DNA of 64,000 nucleotides from NCBI GenBank assembly GCA_022447225.1, contig JAKVAZ010000007.1, positions 453,043 through 517,042 on the forward strand, in the 5' to 3' direction. A program made the translations under genes and the position numbers. Shown here piece by piece: positions 1 to 10,641 of the stretch. The notes beneath the pieces were generated by a model. It was not told the DNA's origin. It was given only the letters and a program-made list of their open reading frames with translations, and did not search any database. Within the stretch, counting starts at the first letter, position 1, and the number at the start of each line of letters is the position of its first letter. Origin of the DNA: Fuerstiella sp. (lineage in GTDB: Bacteria > Planctomycetota > Planctomycetia > Planctomycetales > Planctomycetaceae).

Positions 1-180
1 TTCTGTAACGAAGAAGGTGGCGCCGAACCCATACTTCAGCAGGGTTTCCCGCACTACCGTGAAATGTGATTTCACAGAATCGTCAAACGTCAGGACAACC
101 AGTTTGTCATTGATCGGTTCGAGTGCAGTTGCCGGTATTACCGTCAGCGACAGAGACACCATCAGCAGGAATCTGTACAT
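1..180 (-). CDS. Polysaccharide deacetylase (NodB family), N-terminal part only
   Basis: Reading the minus strand from an ATG at 180 gives 60 residues before the window ends. They consist of a signal peptide (MYRFLLMVSLSLTVIPATA, residues 1-19) followed by KLVVLTFDDSVKSH and then YGFGATFFVTE. The TFDD motif, with its metal-binding Asp pair, and the GATFFV strand are the first two hallmarks of the NodB polysaccharide deacetylase domain, which removes acetyl groups from sugars such as GlcNAc in a metal-dependent way. The signal peptide implies an exported enzyme. The rest of the gene lies outside the window, so the later His-x3-His ligands cannot be checked. It lies 68 bp downstream of cysK on the same strand and could be cotranscribed with it. 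Confidence 0.8.
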   Translation of the reverse strand, partial: MYRFLLMVSLSLTVIPATALEPINDKLVVLTFDDSVKSHFTVVRETLLKYGFGATFFVTE

Positions 181-248
181 TGTGAGAGTTCTTCGCGCAG
201 GAGCGACTGGATGGCGGTTGTGAAGTCGGTGTCGACGAACAGTGATCG

Positions 249-1187
249 TCAGGACATATCCCGGGTGAAGTCAAACATTGGAGTCGACAAATAACGTTCA
301 CCGGAATCCGGCAGAACGACGACAATTGTTTTGTTCGCGTTTTCCGGGCGTTCAGCAACCCTGATGGCAGCCACCAGAGCCGCTCCACTGCTGATTCCGC
401 AGATAATGCCCTCCTCGCGGGCGATACGTGGTGCCATTTCGATGGCTTCTTCACCGGACACCTGGACCACATCGTCGACCAGTGAAACATCGAGATTGTC
501 AGGGATGAATCCGGCTCCAATTCCCTGAATCGGATGTTTGCCAGGCTCTCCTCCGGAGATGACCGGACTGGTGCTGGGTTCCACGGCAATCGAAGTCATC
601 GACAGATTCTTTTCCTGCTTGAGAAACCGGGAAACTCCGGTAATCGTCCCGCCTGTTCCGACACCGGCGACGAAAATATCAATGTTACCTTCTGTGTCCT
701 GATAGATTTCCGGTCCTGTGGTTTTGAAGTGTATTGCCGGATTCGATGGATTGCTGAACTGCTGTGGCATAAAGAAATTGTCCTGAGCGGACAGTTCTTC
801 AGCTTTGCTGATGGCACCCTTCATGCCGTCGGCTCCCGGAGTGAGCACCAGGTTGGCTCCGAAGGCCCGCAACATTTGGCGACGTTCCAGTGACATTGTG
901 TCCGGCATGGTCAGTGTAAGTTGATAGCCGCGAGCCGCACAAACAAAGGCCAGAGCGATGCCCGTATTGCCGCTGGTTGGTTCTACGACCTGCATACCTG
1001 ATTTGAGTCGACCGTTTTCTTCCGCATCCCAGATCATCGAAGCCCCAATCCGGCATTTGACGCTGTACGCCGGATTGCGGCCTTCGATTTTTGCCAGTAC
1101 GGTTGCTTTGGTATGACTTGCGAGACGGTTAATCTGTACCAGCGGCGAGCGGCCGATTGACTGGGTGTTGTCTTTCAGAACGGGCAT
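249..1187 (-). CDS. cysK: Cysteine synthase A (O-acetylserine sulfhydrylase)
   Basis: PLP enzyme of 312 residues, the usual length of the family, making L-cysteine from O-acetylserine and sulfide in the cytoplasm. Visible signatures: the PLP lysine K44 in [11 protein letters not shown], the substrate loop TSGNTG at 71-76, the phosphate-cradling GVGTGGT at 175-181 and the GISSGAA segment near the C-terminus that holds the pyridine nitrogen Ser. The usual NPAxSVKDR motif reads SVKCR here, a small deviation beside the catalytic lysine. The cystathionine beta-synthase subgroup is possible, but there is no haem or CBS domain. Divergent from the ZIP transporter, with about 300 bp between them. Confidence 0.93.
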   Translation of the reverse strand: MPVLKDNTQSIGRSPLVQINRLASHTKATVLAKIEGRNPAYSVKCRIGASMIWDAEENGRLKSGMQVVEPTSGNTGIALAFVCAARGYQLTLTMPDTMSLERRQMLRAFGANLVLTPGADGMKGAISKAEELSAQDNFFMPQQFSNPSNPAIHFKTTGPEIYQDTEGNIDIFVAGVGTGGTITGVSRFLKQEKNLSMTSIAVEPSTSPVISGGEPGKHPIQGIGAGFIPDNLDVSLVDDVVQVSGEEAIEMAPRIAREEGIICGISSGAALVAAIRVAERPENANKTIVVVLPDSGERYLSTPMFDFTRDMS

Positions 1188-1486
1188 TCCGTTGTACCTT
1201 TCGATCAGACAGAGTTTTCGCTCGTAAATTACTGAATCCCGAGCTGTTGTTTACCAAATTGGAGCGTTTTCGCTAAGTCCTGTCCCGAAATCGTTATCGG
1301 AGCCGGTCAGATTTCACTGTTTGGAGCCGCCTGGTTTTGTGTGTCACATCCGAACGATCATGAAAATTACACAAACGCGGCCCGTAGAGACTCGAAAGCG
1401 ATCCTTTGTCGCCTTATTAATCACATGACGCGACCAGTGCGGTGTCATAATTTAGACTTCTGTTTCCCCGTGTCCTGGCAGTTTTG

Positions 1487-2536
1487 ATGTACCGATTGTG
1501 TTCTATGTTATTTCCGGCAGCCTTTCTGCTGTGCATGATTGTTGTGATCCCGAATCATCGGCCTGTGGAGTCACGGCCAGGGATATCCCTGGTCGTGGCA
1601 CCGGGTGGTTTATCCGACGATTTACAGGAGGACATTGTCGTCGGCAAGGGAACTCCGGAGAGTGATTCTGTCCCGGCTGAACGGAATCACTCTCCCGATG
1701 ACCGGACTTCACGCACGTTAATTCTGCCTGTTTACTGTTTTCTCATCGTTGCAGCATCATTGTTCGGTGGCTGGCTTCCGTCACTGATCCAGCTGACTCA
1801 CACACGAATGCAGACGATCGTCAGTTTTGTCGGTGGTCTGATGCTGGGTACCGCAGTCTTTCATATGATTCCTCACGCGTTCACGCAGCTGCGTCACATC
1901 GATCAAACGATGATGTGGACCATGTGTGGAATTGTCCTGATGTTCTTCCTCATTCGCACCTTCCACTTTCACAATCATGGAATTGCCGAAGAAGCTCAGG
2001 AGGATGCCTGTGATCCGTGTGGACAGGATCATTCCCACAGTCATATCCATGTCCATTCCCATCCACAGGTACACCAACTTAGCTGGATCGGTATCCTTGT
2101 CGGACTCAGTATTCATACCCTCCTGGACGGAATTGCATTGGGAAGTGCTGTTGATGCTGACAGTCTTTCACTGCTGCCTGGCATCGGAGTGTTTCTGGCG
2201 GTATTTCTGCACAAACCTCTGGATGCCGTTTCCATTACCACACTGATGGCAGCTACCGGCTGGACCAGAAAAAAAATACTGGCAGTGAATGCGGGATTCG
2301 CTGTCATGTGTCCGGTTGGAGCAGTTCTGTTCCTGACGGGGATCAGACGTTTCCCCGGACTTCAGCAGGAACTTGCCGGATCAGCGATGGCATTCTCTGC
2401 AGGTGTGTTTCTGTGTATCGCACTCAGTGATCTGCTTCCCGAAATGGAATTCCATTCGCATCATCGTCTGAGGCTTTCGGCCGTGCTTTTCCTGGGAATT
2501 TTCACCGCCTGGGCAATTCGGCACGTCCACGTTTAG
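1487..2536 (+). CDS. ZIP family divalent metal (zinc) transporter
   Basis: Membrane protein of 349 residues. The N-terminus has a signal-like hydrophobic segment, a hydrophilic region of about 60 residues, then about seven further membrane helices. A histidine-rich cytoplasmic loop of the type HSHSHIHVHSH lies between the third and fourth helices, and the following helix carries the ZIP core LSIHTLLDGIALG (usually HNxxDG), whose His/Asp/Glu-type polar residues form the transport path; a second HKPLDAVS motif follows in the next helix. ZIP proteins move Zn2+ (or Fe2+/Mn2+) into the cytoplasm. An ATG at 1487 was preferred over the TTG one codon earlier. The gene stands alone and converges with the ketosynthase-like gene. 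Confidence 0.88.
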   Translation: MYRLCSMLFPAAFLLCMIVVIPNHRPVESRPGISLVVAPGGLSDDLQEDIVVGKGTPESDSVPAERNHSPDDRTSRTLILPVYCFLIVAASLFGGWLPSLIQLTHTRMQTIVSFVGGLMLGTAVFHMIPHAFTQLRHIDQTMMWTMCGIVLMFFLIRTFHFHNHGIAEEAQEDACDPCGQDHSHSHIHVHSHPQVHQLSWIGILVGLSIHTLLDGIALGSAVDADSLSLLPGIGVFLAVFLHKPLDAVSITTLMAATGWTRKKILAVNAGFAVMCPVGAVLFLTGIRRFPGLQQELAGSAMAFSAGVFLCIALSDLLPEMEFHSHHRLRLSAVLFLGIFTAWAIRHVHV

Positions 2537-2561
2537 CTCAGTTTGTCTGAAGGCTTACGTA

Positions 2562-3848
2562 TTAGATTGCCCGCAGCACTGCAGAAGCACTTTGGCCTCG
2601 TGCTGTACGATTCACCGAAACTGCTGTACGATTTCGAACAGTCCGGGGGCCGTCTTTGACGACATTTATTCGGCAACGTGGATCAGGCACTTCGTAGTTC
2701 AATGTGGCCGGAACTTCACCGTACCGCACTGCCAGTAGTGTTCCTGCCAGTTCAACTGCTCCGGCACCCGCATCAAAATGTCCCGTGTAACTCTTCAGCG
2801 CTGTAACTGGAATTTGGGACACTCGGTCACCCAGAGCGAGGTGATAGGCCCGTGATTCGACAATATCATCAGTCTGAGTACTTTTGCCCTGCGCGTTAAT
2901 ATGTCCAATCTCATCGGGACGAATACCTGCACGTCTCATTCCTGACTCGATGGCTTTGACGAGTCCCCGACCACTGGACTCGTTGTTGATTCCACGACCA
3001 TCACAGCCCGCACCCACGCCAATCACTTCCGCGTAGATGTCTGCTCCTCGGCGAATTGCATGCTCGTAGCGTTCCACGATACAAGTGGCAGCACCTTCGC
3101 CGACCACCGCTCCATCCCGCTCAAAATCGAATGGTCGGCAGGCCCGGGAGGGATGATCAGAACGCTGGGACAATCCTTCGAATCTATGAAATTTGGCGAT
3201 GTCAACCGGGTGAATATTTGAGCTGCAGGCACCTACAATTACAGCATCGGCTCGATCTGCTTCAATAATTCGCACGGATTCGGCCAGTGCGAGGAGTGCG
3301 GACGCATCGCGGGATGTAATGGTATTGTTGGGGCCCTGTGCGTCATGGTCGATCGAAATATGACACGCGGGCATGTTCGGTAACTGACGCAGAAGCCACA
3401 ATGGAGCGATCCGGCCGAGTCCGGCTTCTCCCCAGCGGGTCATATCGATTTCTTTGGTTCCTTTGCGACACGCTTTGACGGCAGCTGCCAGTTCTTCGGG
3501 GTGTGTTGTCATGCGGCCAGCACCGAAAGTGACACCGAGGCGAAGGGGGTCGATATCGCCGGTTGCCAACCCTGAGTCCGCCATTGCCTGACGGGCTGAT
3601 GCGACGCCCAGCTGCATATCACGGGACATGACCTTCAGAAACTTTCGATCCCGAAGATGTCGAACGGGATCGAAGTCCCGTACTTCTGCCCCAAACGCTG
3701 ACGGCAGTTTGTCGTGAGGAATCGACAGAACATCGATACCGCTGCGACTCTCTTTCAAGCTCGTCCAGAACGCGTCTATGCCAATGCCGATGGGAGAGAC
3801 AACTCCCAATCCTGTAATGACAATGCGAGCACCGTCTCGCGCAGCCAT
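2562..3848 (-). CDS. Ketosynthase-like protein (FabF fold) lacking catalytic Cys and one His
   Basis: 428 residues that align along their length with beta-ketoacyl-ACP synthase II (VITGLGVVSPIG at the N-terminus, GPNNT, DGAVVGEGA, SYTGHFDAGAGAVE). KAS enzymes need a Cys-His-His triad. Here the segment that normally reads T-A-C-A/S-G is T178-S-R-D181-A-S, so the nucleophilic Cys is Asp; the first His motif NAHGTST reads NAQ320GKST; only the second His, H357 in YTGH, and the nearby Lys K352 remain. Condensing activity is therefore unlikely. The closest functional precedent is the chain-length factor (KS-beta) of type II polyketide synthases, which also lacks the Cys and works as a heterodimer partner, but no active ketosynthase, ACP or other PKS gene is visible nearby. 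Function unknown. Confidence 0.8.
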   Translation of the reverse strand: MAARDGARIVITGLGVVSPIGIGIDAFWTSLKESRSGIDVLSIPHDKLPSAFGAEVRDFDPVRHLRDRKFLKVMSRDMQLGVASARQAMADSGLATGDIDPLRLGVTFGAGRMTTHPEELAAAVKACRKGTKEIDMTRWGEAGLGRIAPLWLLRQLPNMPACHISIDHDAQGPNNTITSRDASALLALAESVRIIEADRADAVIVGACSSNIHPVDIAKFHRFEGLSQRSDHPSRACRPFDFERDGAVVGEGAATCIVERYEHAIRRGADIYAEVIGVGAGCDGRGINNESSGRGLVKAIESGMRRAGIRPDEIGHINAQGKSTQTDDIVESRAYHLALGDRVSQIPVTALKSYTGHFDAGAGAVELAGTLLAVRYGEVPATLNYEVPDPRCRINVVKDGPRTVRNRTAVSVNRTARGQSASAVLRAI

Positions 3849-4484
3849 GGAAACGCCCCAATTCTCGGGCCGCTACTGCCACATCCTGGACAGCCAACGA
3901 CGACCCGATTCAAGAAATTCACTAATGATTCCTGCTCGGTTCACGCTGATTTACACACCAGAAACGACGGATCAGCCGGTCAGTAATTTCTGAATCTACC
4001 AGCTCTTCCGGATAGACGATCGTTTCCGGAGTGTTGTTGACCCCACTGTTGCCCATAGGCAGCGGAATCGAGAACAGGAACAATTCACAGACAAATCTAC
4101 CAACGTAGTCCGATTCAGCCGAATCTTTGCAGATTACAAAAGTTAATGTGATTTGCGTCAAGATCGGATATTCAGATTAACTATTCCGCGGGAATCCAGT
4201 TCCTTGGGCAACCACAGCTTCCGGCATTTTCGTGCAGACCAGCTGATCTGCTGACGGGGCCATCTCCATGTTGGACGGCTGGCCCTGCTGTTCCTGTTTG
4301 TTTGCGACCACTTACCCTAACTGTGCTACGTTCCACAGGCACATGTTTACCAGTCCTATACGGAAAGTCCCTGTGGGTTCCAGTGTGGTTTGTGGCTGTT
4401 TTCTACGTCTTGACAGATGTCTCTTCGAAAGTGGTGCGATCCGTTGATCGCATGATTTTCTGTAGGTATGGTCGAAAGAGTTCC
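3849..4484. other. Intergenic, no gene supported
   Basis: About 630 bp between the ketosynthase-like gene and the decayed sialidase. Short open frames occur on both strands, the longest being 79 codons on the minus strand at 3922-4161, but none has a recognisable domain or a convincing ribosome binding site. It presumably holds the promoter of the ketosynthase-like gene and the former promoter of the sialidase. Confidence 0.5.
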
Positions 4485-5560
4485 ATGAAAATCTCTGCGA
4501 TTTGGTTGACACTGTTCTACTTTATTTTCACGGGGTATGGACGGGCCAGCGGAAGGCATCTCCATTTATTTCAATCAGGGAAAGAAGAGTGTTCTCGCTA
4601 TCGAATTTCATCTCTGGTCGTCACGGAAGGTGGACGGATTTTTGGCAATTTGCGAAGGACGAGTAGATGGGGTGGCCAGAGACGCGGGTCTGGTATGCAA
4701 ACGTAGTGTGGATGACGGGGCAACCTGGTCGGGGCTGAAGGTGATAGTGGACTGGGTAGAAACACCGTCGGCAACCAGGCGGTGCTGGTTGATGGCTAAA
4801 CGTACAACGTACGTGGTGTGGATTGCGCACACAGTCCGTTCGGGAGAGGAATCGGAGGAGACGATAACACGCGGTAATACGAAACAATCGACATGTGTCT
4901 TGCTGAGGCACAGCAGGGATGAGGGACAGACGTGGAACGCGTCACACGATATTACTAAGGCAGTGAAACGCGACGACTTGACGTGGTGCGGCTGTGATCC
5001 AGGCGTAGGAATTCAACTGGAAAGCGGGCGGGAACGCAGGCAGGCTCAATGGTGAATCTCAGGCCCTGTAACGATCAGGCGGTTCTGTTCATCTGAATGT
5101 CCGTACCTCAGGCCAGGGACCGCAGGTCCGCTCCATTATTGAGAGTCGAGATGGCGGCCATACCTGGTTCCGCAAGAAACCTGACCAAAACCACTGTACG
5201 ACTCGCCCTGTCAGGCGAGTCCGTTGAAACTGAGGCCGCGAGATGGCAGTCCACGCTGGCTCTATTTCCACCCTGCAGGACCAACCGACACAATTCGAAC
5301 GTTGGCCTCATCCTTAACGAAGGTCGTACATGGAATATCGGCACTGCTGCTGCCGGGCTGCGGCGACCTTCTGACCGGGATGCAGAGAAACGCTGGACGA
5401 ATCTGTAACGGAGACACCTTACATTACAACCCCAGGCTGGTATCTCTAAGACGCTCGGCGGGGGCGTTACCGATCGTGCCACTGTTCGCGGGCCAGCAAT
5501 CACTATCCACGATCGTTTCGACCGAGACCAGACTTACATTTCGTTTGCCAACCGGTTGAA
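4485..5560 (+). pseudogene. Secreted sialidase / BNR-repeat protein, frameshifted
   Basis: A sialidase-type propeller gene broken into several frames. It starts at ATG 4485 with a signal peptide (MKISAIWLTLFYFIFTGYG) and soon shows YRISSLVVTEGG, the first-blade RIP-like segment (normally YRIPSL). The frame then shifts: LAICEGRVDG, the Asp-box SVDDGATWSG, a second box SRDEGQTW and the PGVGIQLE segment continue in the frame that ends at 5055. A third frame near 5135 gives the Asp-box SRDGGHTW, another gives LNEGRTWN near 5310, and the terminal strand DRDQTYISFANRL sits around 5520-5555. Stop codons occur in all frames, so no full-length enzyme can be made. An intact sialidase-type gene exists at 47166-48485. 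The order of motifs across frames makes the identification firm; the exact shift points are not resolved. Confidence 0.8.
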
Positions 5561-5597
5561 GAGATGCAGAGTCGGGGACCGACCTGATCACAGTCTG

Positions 5598-8500
5598 CTA
5601 CACAGGCTGACTGTTATTTCGGTTCATCAACCAGATCAGTACGGGACTGGCAACATAAACCGAACTGTAGGTTCCCACCAAAATTCCCAGGGTGAGACAG
5701 AAGGCGAATCCATGAATCCCTTCGCCTCCGATCACATACAGGATCCCCACAACAATGAACGTCGTTAGTGATGTCAACAGTGTTCGAGACAGGGTCTGAT
5801 TGAGCGAGGTATTGACAATCTCTGTAGTGAGTTCCGGATTTTTGCCTCGCACTTCACGAATTCGGTCGAACACTACGATCGTATCATTGAGTGAGTATCC
5901 GACAATGGTGAGAAAAGCGGCGACCATCGGCAGGTTGATTCGGAAGTCTGTCAGCATCAGAGTTTGGCTGATGGGATGACCGCTGGCCCAGGAAGCTAAG
6001 GCCACCATTCCCAGCACAATGAGGACGTCATGAGTCAGAGCAACAACGGCCGCCAGTCCAAAAGTGATTCGTTGAAAGCGGAACCAGATATATCCGACGA
6101 TCGCAATCAGGCTCACAATGATGGCCATGATCGCGGACTGCTTCATCTCGCCGGCTACTGCGCTGGCAAATGTATTGACTTCGTCAAACAGCGGGCTCGC
6201 TTCCAGTCGGGACTGCATCGCAGTCAGAGCGGTCTGCAGGTCATCCGGGGAGATCTCGTCCAGTGTACGTACCGTCACCTGATCGAATTTTCGGACACTC
6301 TGCGCGTTGGCTTCCATACCGCTGCCACTGATTCCCGTAATGCCGAACAGGGATGAGGTGTCTTCATAACGATTACCGTCGGAAGCACTGAGTTCCTGCA
6401 GTGTCGATTCAAGCGTGTCGCGAATTGTTCCTTCTGCCAATTCATCGGAGAATGTGATGTTCGAAGAAGAACCACCGTTGAAACGGCGATTCTGACTGGC
6501 CTGCACGGAATTGTCATCTTCATCGATTTCCACTGTTTTCAGTGGAGTGAAACTCATCGTCACTTTACGCAGCTGCATCGCATCGGCGGTTTCGAATGCG
6601 GTGTTCACTTTTTGGCTCACACGTTCCTCGGCAGACAGTTTTGACTGTTTGGTGTCGTCAGAATCCGTTTCCGATGTTCTCAGACGGAAATGCATGCCGC
6701 CCTGTCCCGATTCTTCCCCCGCAAGTGTCAGTCGCTCGACGGTAAAATTCTCTGCAAACTGGGTGCCCAGCACTTCCCGGACGGCATCCGTTTCGGCCCC
6801 CTGCTCAAGCTGGAACGTTACCATCGTGCCTCCGGTGAAGTCGATGTCGTAGTTCTTTGTGCCTCGCGTAAAAAATGCCGTCAGGCCAATTGCAATCAGA
6901 ACGACAGACAGAACAGCAGCGACGAATCGTTTGCCCACAAAATCCCAGTTGGTTTCGCCGACGAAGCTGAACATCGCCAGCTTTTTGATCCAGCGTTTCT
7001 TTTCGGCGATGTCGAAGATTGTGCGGCTCACAAACAGTGCCGTAAACATACTCATCACGATTCCGATGAACAGTGTTACGGCGAACCCTCGTACCTGATC
7101 GGTACCGATCATGAACAGGATTACTGCTGTCAGCAGAGTCGTGAGGTTAGCATCGATAATAGTGGAGAAGGCTTTGGAGAATCCGTTGCGAATAGCCATC
7201 CGCAGGCTGGACCCTCGCCGCTGCTCCTCGCGAATTCGCTCGAAGATCAGCACATTTGCATCCACGGCCATACCAATGGTCAGCACCAGACCCGCCAGTC
7301 CGGGAAGCGTGAACGTGGCTTCGATGAGCATCATGGTTGACAGGACCAGTACTATGTTCATGACCAGGCAGAGAATCGCAATCAAGCCGGCCGCACGGTA
7401 GTACAGAAGCATGAAGCCAACGACGGAGACTGCGGCGATGATGATTGCCTGAATTCCTTTGTTGCGGACATCTTCACCAAGTGTCGGATCGACGGTCGCT
7501 TCGCTCAGCGGCTTGGGATTGATGGGAACCTCCAGTGCACCGGCATTCAGGACACTGGTCAGGTCCCGAGCTTCTTCCGGGGTGAAGTCTCCTGTGATCT
7601 GACCATTGCTCGTAATCGTGTCACGGATGACCGGAGCACTTTGAACTTGTCCATCAAGCACAATTGCCAGACTTCGGTCAGGGTGCCCGTCGCGTGGTTT
7701 GTTGCTTCCGGTGAGCCGGCCGAACAGATAAGCCCCCTGCTGATTGAACCGAAACGTGACCATCTGTGTCCCGTTGTCCGGATTAACTGTCGTTCCAGCA
7801 GACGTCAGGTACTTACCGCTGACACGCTCCTGTTCCCGATCGACAAGCAATAGATATTCTTCCGTGTCGTATTCTTCCATGCCGGTGTCGGTCGGTCGTT
7901 CAGCCTTCACACTGCGGCGGACGGCGTCATTTCGTTCCAGGAACTGTGGTTCATTGTCTTTGAGGTAGGCCGGTAACCATTTAGCGATGATGTTACCGGC
8001 TGAATCGCGGACTTCTTTGGTGGCTATGTCCAGTGCCTGTCCCTGAGCCACGATAGCTGAGTCTTCGCGCTCATGGGCCGTGATATAGAATTCAAGGGTA
8101 CCCAGGCGGACAATCCTGGATTTGATTACGTCAACAGTTTCCGGATCCTTACCGGGGACGATGACTTCGATTCGATCGTAACCCACCCGGCGGACAGTGG
8201 TTTCTTCCTGTCCCGACGGATTAATTCGGACTGCCACCGCCCCGACCATCTTGTCCATGAGGGCGTCCGTGATTTCTTTCCCTTCGGTCTCCTCGACTTC
8301 GTAAACGAGGTTGGCTCCACCGGCAAGATCAATGCCCAGTTTGAGCTTCTCACTCAGGTTTTTGTCACCGATTACCAGTGGGGCCACAGCAATCGAGAGG
8401 GCAAGCAGGCAGGTTGCAATTCGCCCCGCATATTCCTTCATCTTCAGCGCCCGGGCGATGAAGACCCCGATGATGACCGGAAGGCCGAGAATCAGGACAA

Positions 8501-8723
8501 CGTTCAGTAAAATCAGAGCGGCCGTGACGGCGTTACCACCACTCTCGGTGACTGCAGCATCAGTTGCTTCGCCAACCACGGTTCCGGCGTCCGGAGCCTT
8601 TTCCGCAGCCGCACTGGCCGTGTTCATAACCGCGTCTGCAACATTAGCAACGGTTTCAGAAGCTGTTTCGGAAGCTTGGACTGCCAGTGTGAACAACACG
8701 TTCCATGGGTTGATCATCGACAA
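5598..8723 (-). CDS. secDF: Protein translocase subunit SecDF (fused)
   Basis: Inner-membrane accessory of the Sec translocon, 1041 residues. SecD and SecF form one chain and use the proton motive force to help pull preproteins across the membrane. The SecD half has an N-terminal hydrophobic segment, KLGIDLAGGANLVYEV (D1 motif, usually LGLDLxGG), a periplasmic head with LDGQVQSAPVI, and a membrane bundle with GMAVDANVLIFERIREE (D4 motif). The SecF half starts around residue 600, with NYDIDFTGGTMV (F1) and GYSLNDTIVVFDRIREV (F4). An unusual Ala/Glu-rich N-terminal stretch precedes the first SecD helix. It is the last gene of the tgt-yajC-secDF order, with about 135 bp between it and yajC that contains a short tandem repeat. 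Confidence 0.95.
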   Translation of the reverse strand: MSMINPWNVLFTLAVQASETASETVANVADAVMNTASAAAEKAPDAGTVVGEATDAAVTESGGNAVTAALILLNVVLILGLPVIIGVFIARALKMKEYAGRIATCLLALSIAVAPLVIGDKNLSEKLKLGIDLAGGANLVYEVEETEGKEITDALMDKMVGAVAVRINPSGQEETTVRRVGYDRIEVIVPGKDPETVDVIKSRIVRLGTLEFYITAHEREDSAIVAQGQALDIATKEVRDSAGNIIAKWLPAYLKDNEPQFLERNDAVRRSVKAERPTDTGMEEYDTEEYLLLVDREQERVSGKYLTSAGTTVNPDNGTQMVTFRFNQQGAYLFGRLTGSNKPRDGHPDRSLAIVLDGQVQSAPVIRDTITSNGQITGDFTPEEARDLTSVLNAGALEVPINPKPLSEATVDPTLGEDVRNKGIQAIIIAAVSVVGFMLLYYRAAGLIAILCLVMNIVLVLSTMMLIEATFTLPGLAGLVLTIGMAVDANVLIFERIREEQRRGSSLRMAIRNGFSKAFSTIIDANLTTLLTAVILFMIGTDQVRGFAVTLFIGIVMSMFTALFVSRTIFDIAEKKRWIKKLAMFSFVGETNWDFVGKRFVAAVLSVVLIAIGLTAFFTRGTKNYDIDFTGGTMVTFQLEQGAETDAVREVLGTQFAENFTVERLTLAGEESGQGGMHFRLRTSETDSDDTKQSKLSAEERVSQKVNTAFETADAMQLRKVTMSFTPLKTVEIDEDDNSVQASQNRRFNGGSSSNITFSDELAEGTIRDTLESTLQELSASDGNRYEDTSSLFGITGISGSGMEANAQSVRKFDQVTVRTLDEISPDDLQTALTAMQSRLEASPLFDEVNTFASAVAGEMKQSAIMAIIVSLIAIVGYIWFRFQRITFGLAAVVALTHDVLIVLGMVALASWASGHPISQTLMLTDFRINLPMVAAFLTIVGYSLNDTIVVFDRIREVRGKNPELTTEIVNTSLNQTLSRTLLTSLTTFIVVGILYVIGGEGIHGFAFCLTLGILVGTYSSVYVASPVLIWLMNRNNSQPV

Positions 8724-8781
8724 TTATTCCTGATGTGTCTGGCGGGAGATGGACGTTACGACATTCTGTCGCAGCATTCCG

Positions 8782-8823
8782 AATTGATCTGTGTAAATTG
8801 ATCTGTGTAAATTGATCTGTGTA
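8782..8823. repeat. Three perfect copies of a 14-bp tandem repeat
   Basis: The unit aattgatctgtgta occurs three times head to tail without a mismatch (8782-8795, 8796-8809, 8810-8823), in the spacer between yajC and secDF and about 60 bp upstream of the secDF start as the gene is read. It could be replication slippage or a set of protein-binding sites; nothing in the sequence decides this. Confidence 0.9.
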
Positions 8824-8859
8824 ACTCTGCTCGCCGATGGACGGTCAAAGTTTCGGTCG

Positions 8860-9285
8860 TTACTTGGCGGCGTCTTTTCTGTCGCTCAGCAGTTCCTGAA
8901 TACTGTTCCGGGTGAATCTGATTCGTGTACTGTCGTCGGTTTTCAGTGTCACACGGTCCTCAGAGACCTCAGCAACCGTGCCAATGATGCCGCCAACAGT
9001 AACCACTTTGTCATTCTTCTTCAGATTGGACATCAGCTGTTCGTGCTGCTGACGTTTTTCCTTCTGAGCTTTCAGTTGAGGTCGCATGACAATGAAGTAA
9101 AAAATGAATCCGATAATAACCATTGGCAGCAGCGACGCCAGTGGATTTGGCTGTTCGACCTCCGTTGCACCACCGCCACCTGTGTCGCCGGCTTGTGCGA
9201 TAATCAGGAAGTCATTCAGACCGAGTATGAATCGATTCCAGCTCACTGTTTTCACCAATCGAGTCCAAACGGACCAGAAATTCAC
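8860..9285 (-). CDS. yajC: Preprotein translocase subunit YajC
   Basis: Small membrane protein of 141 residues that joins SecD and SecF in the holotranslocon. After a 45-residue N-terminal part with a Gly-rich stretch there is one membrane helix (LLPMVIIGFIFYFIVMRPQ), ending in the family signature MRPQ followed by KAQKEKRQQHEQLMSNLKK and the cytoplasmic KNDKVVTVGGIIGTV fold. The N-terminus is longer than in E. coli YajC (110 residues), so the true start may be internal. Located between tgt and secDF on the same strand, the textbook order. Confidence 0.93.
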   Translation of the reverse strand: MNFWSVWTRLVKTVSWNRFILGLNDFLIIAQAGDTGGGGATEVEQPNPLASLLPMVIIGFIFYFIVMRPQLKAQKEKRQQHEQLMSNLKKNDKVVTVGGIIGTVAEVSEDRVTLKTDDSTRIRFTRNSIQELLSDRKDAAK

Positions 9286-9423
9286 CAGTAAAGAACACTT
9301 CGGAGTGAGGCAAATTCTTCACTGGTTCATGAGGAGGTTGTCGGGTAGAGCAATTTCCGGAAAACCGGCCGCGAATACGACTGATCTCCTGCCCGTGGCA
9401 CGACTTCCGTAAAGACGCGGATC

Positions 9424-10569
<1,146 letters not shown>

Positions 10570-10641
10570 TCAAATTGAAGAGTTCCGGCTGCAGATTGGC
10601 CATTCCAAACCACACCGGACATGCGTTTACGGAGGGCTGGT

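Noticed and set aside
107..589. Long minus-strand frame overlapping cysK
   Set aside because: Out of frame with cysK and the deacetylase, and without domain motifs.
2562..3848. Part of a polyketide or fatty-acid cluster
   Set aside because: No acyltransferase, ACP, ketoreductase or active ketosynthase adjoins it; ZIP transporter and a pseudogene are its neighbours.
3922..4161. 79-codon frame upstream of the ketosynthase-like gene
   Set aside because: No recognisable motif and no ACP-like DSL site, so not a partner ACP.
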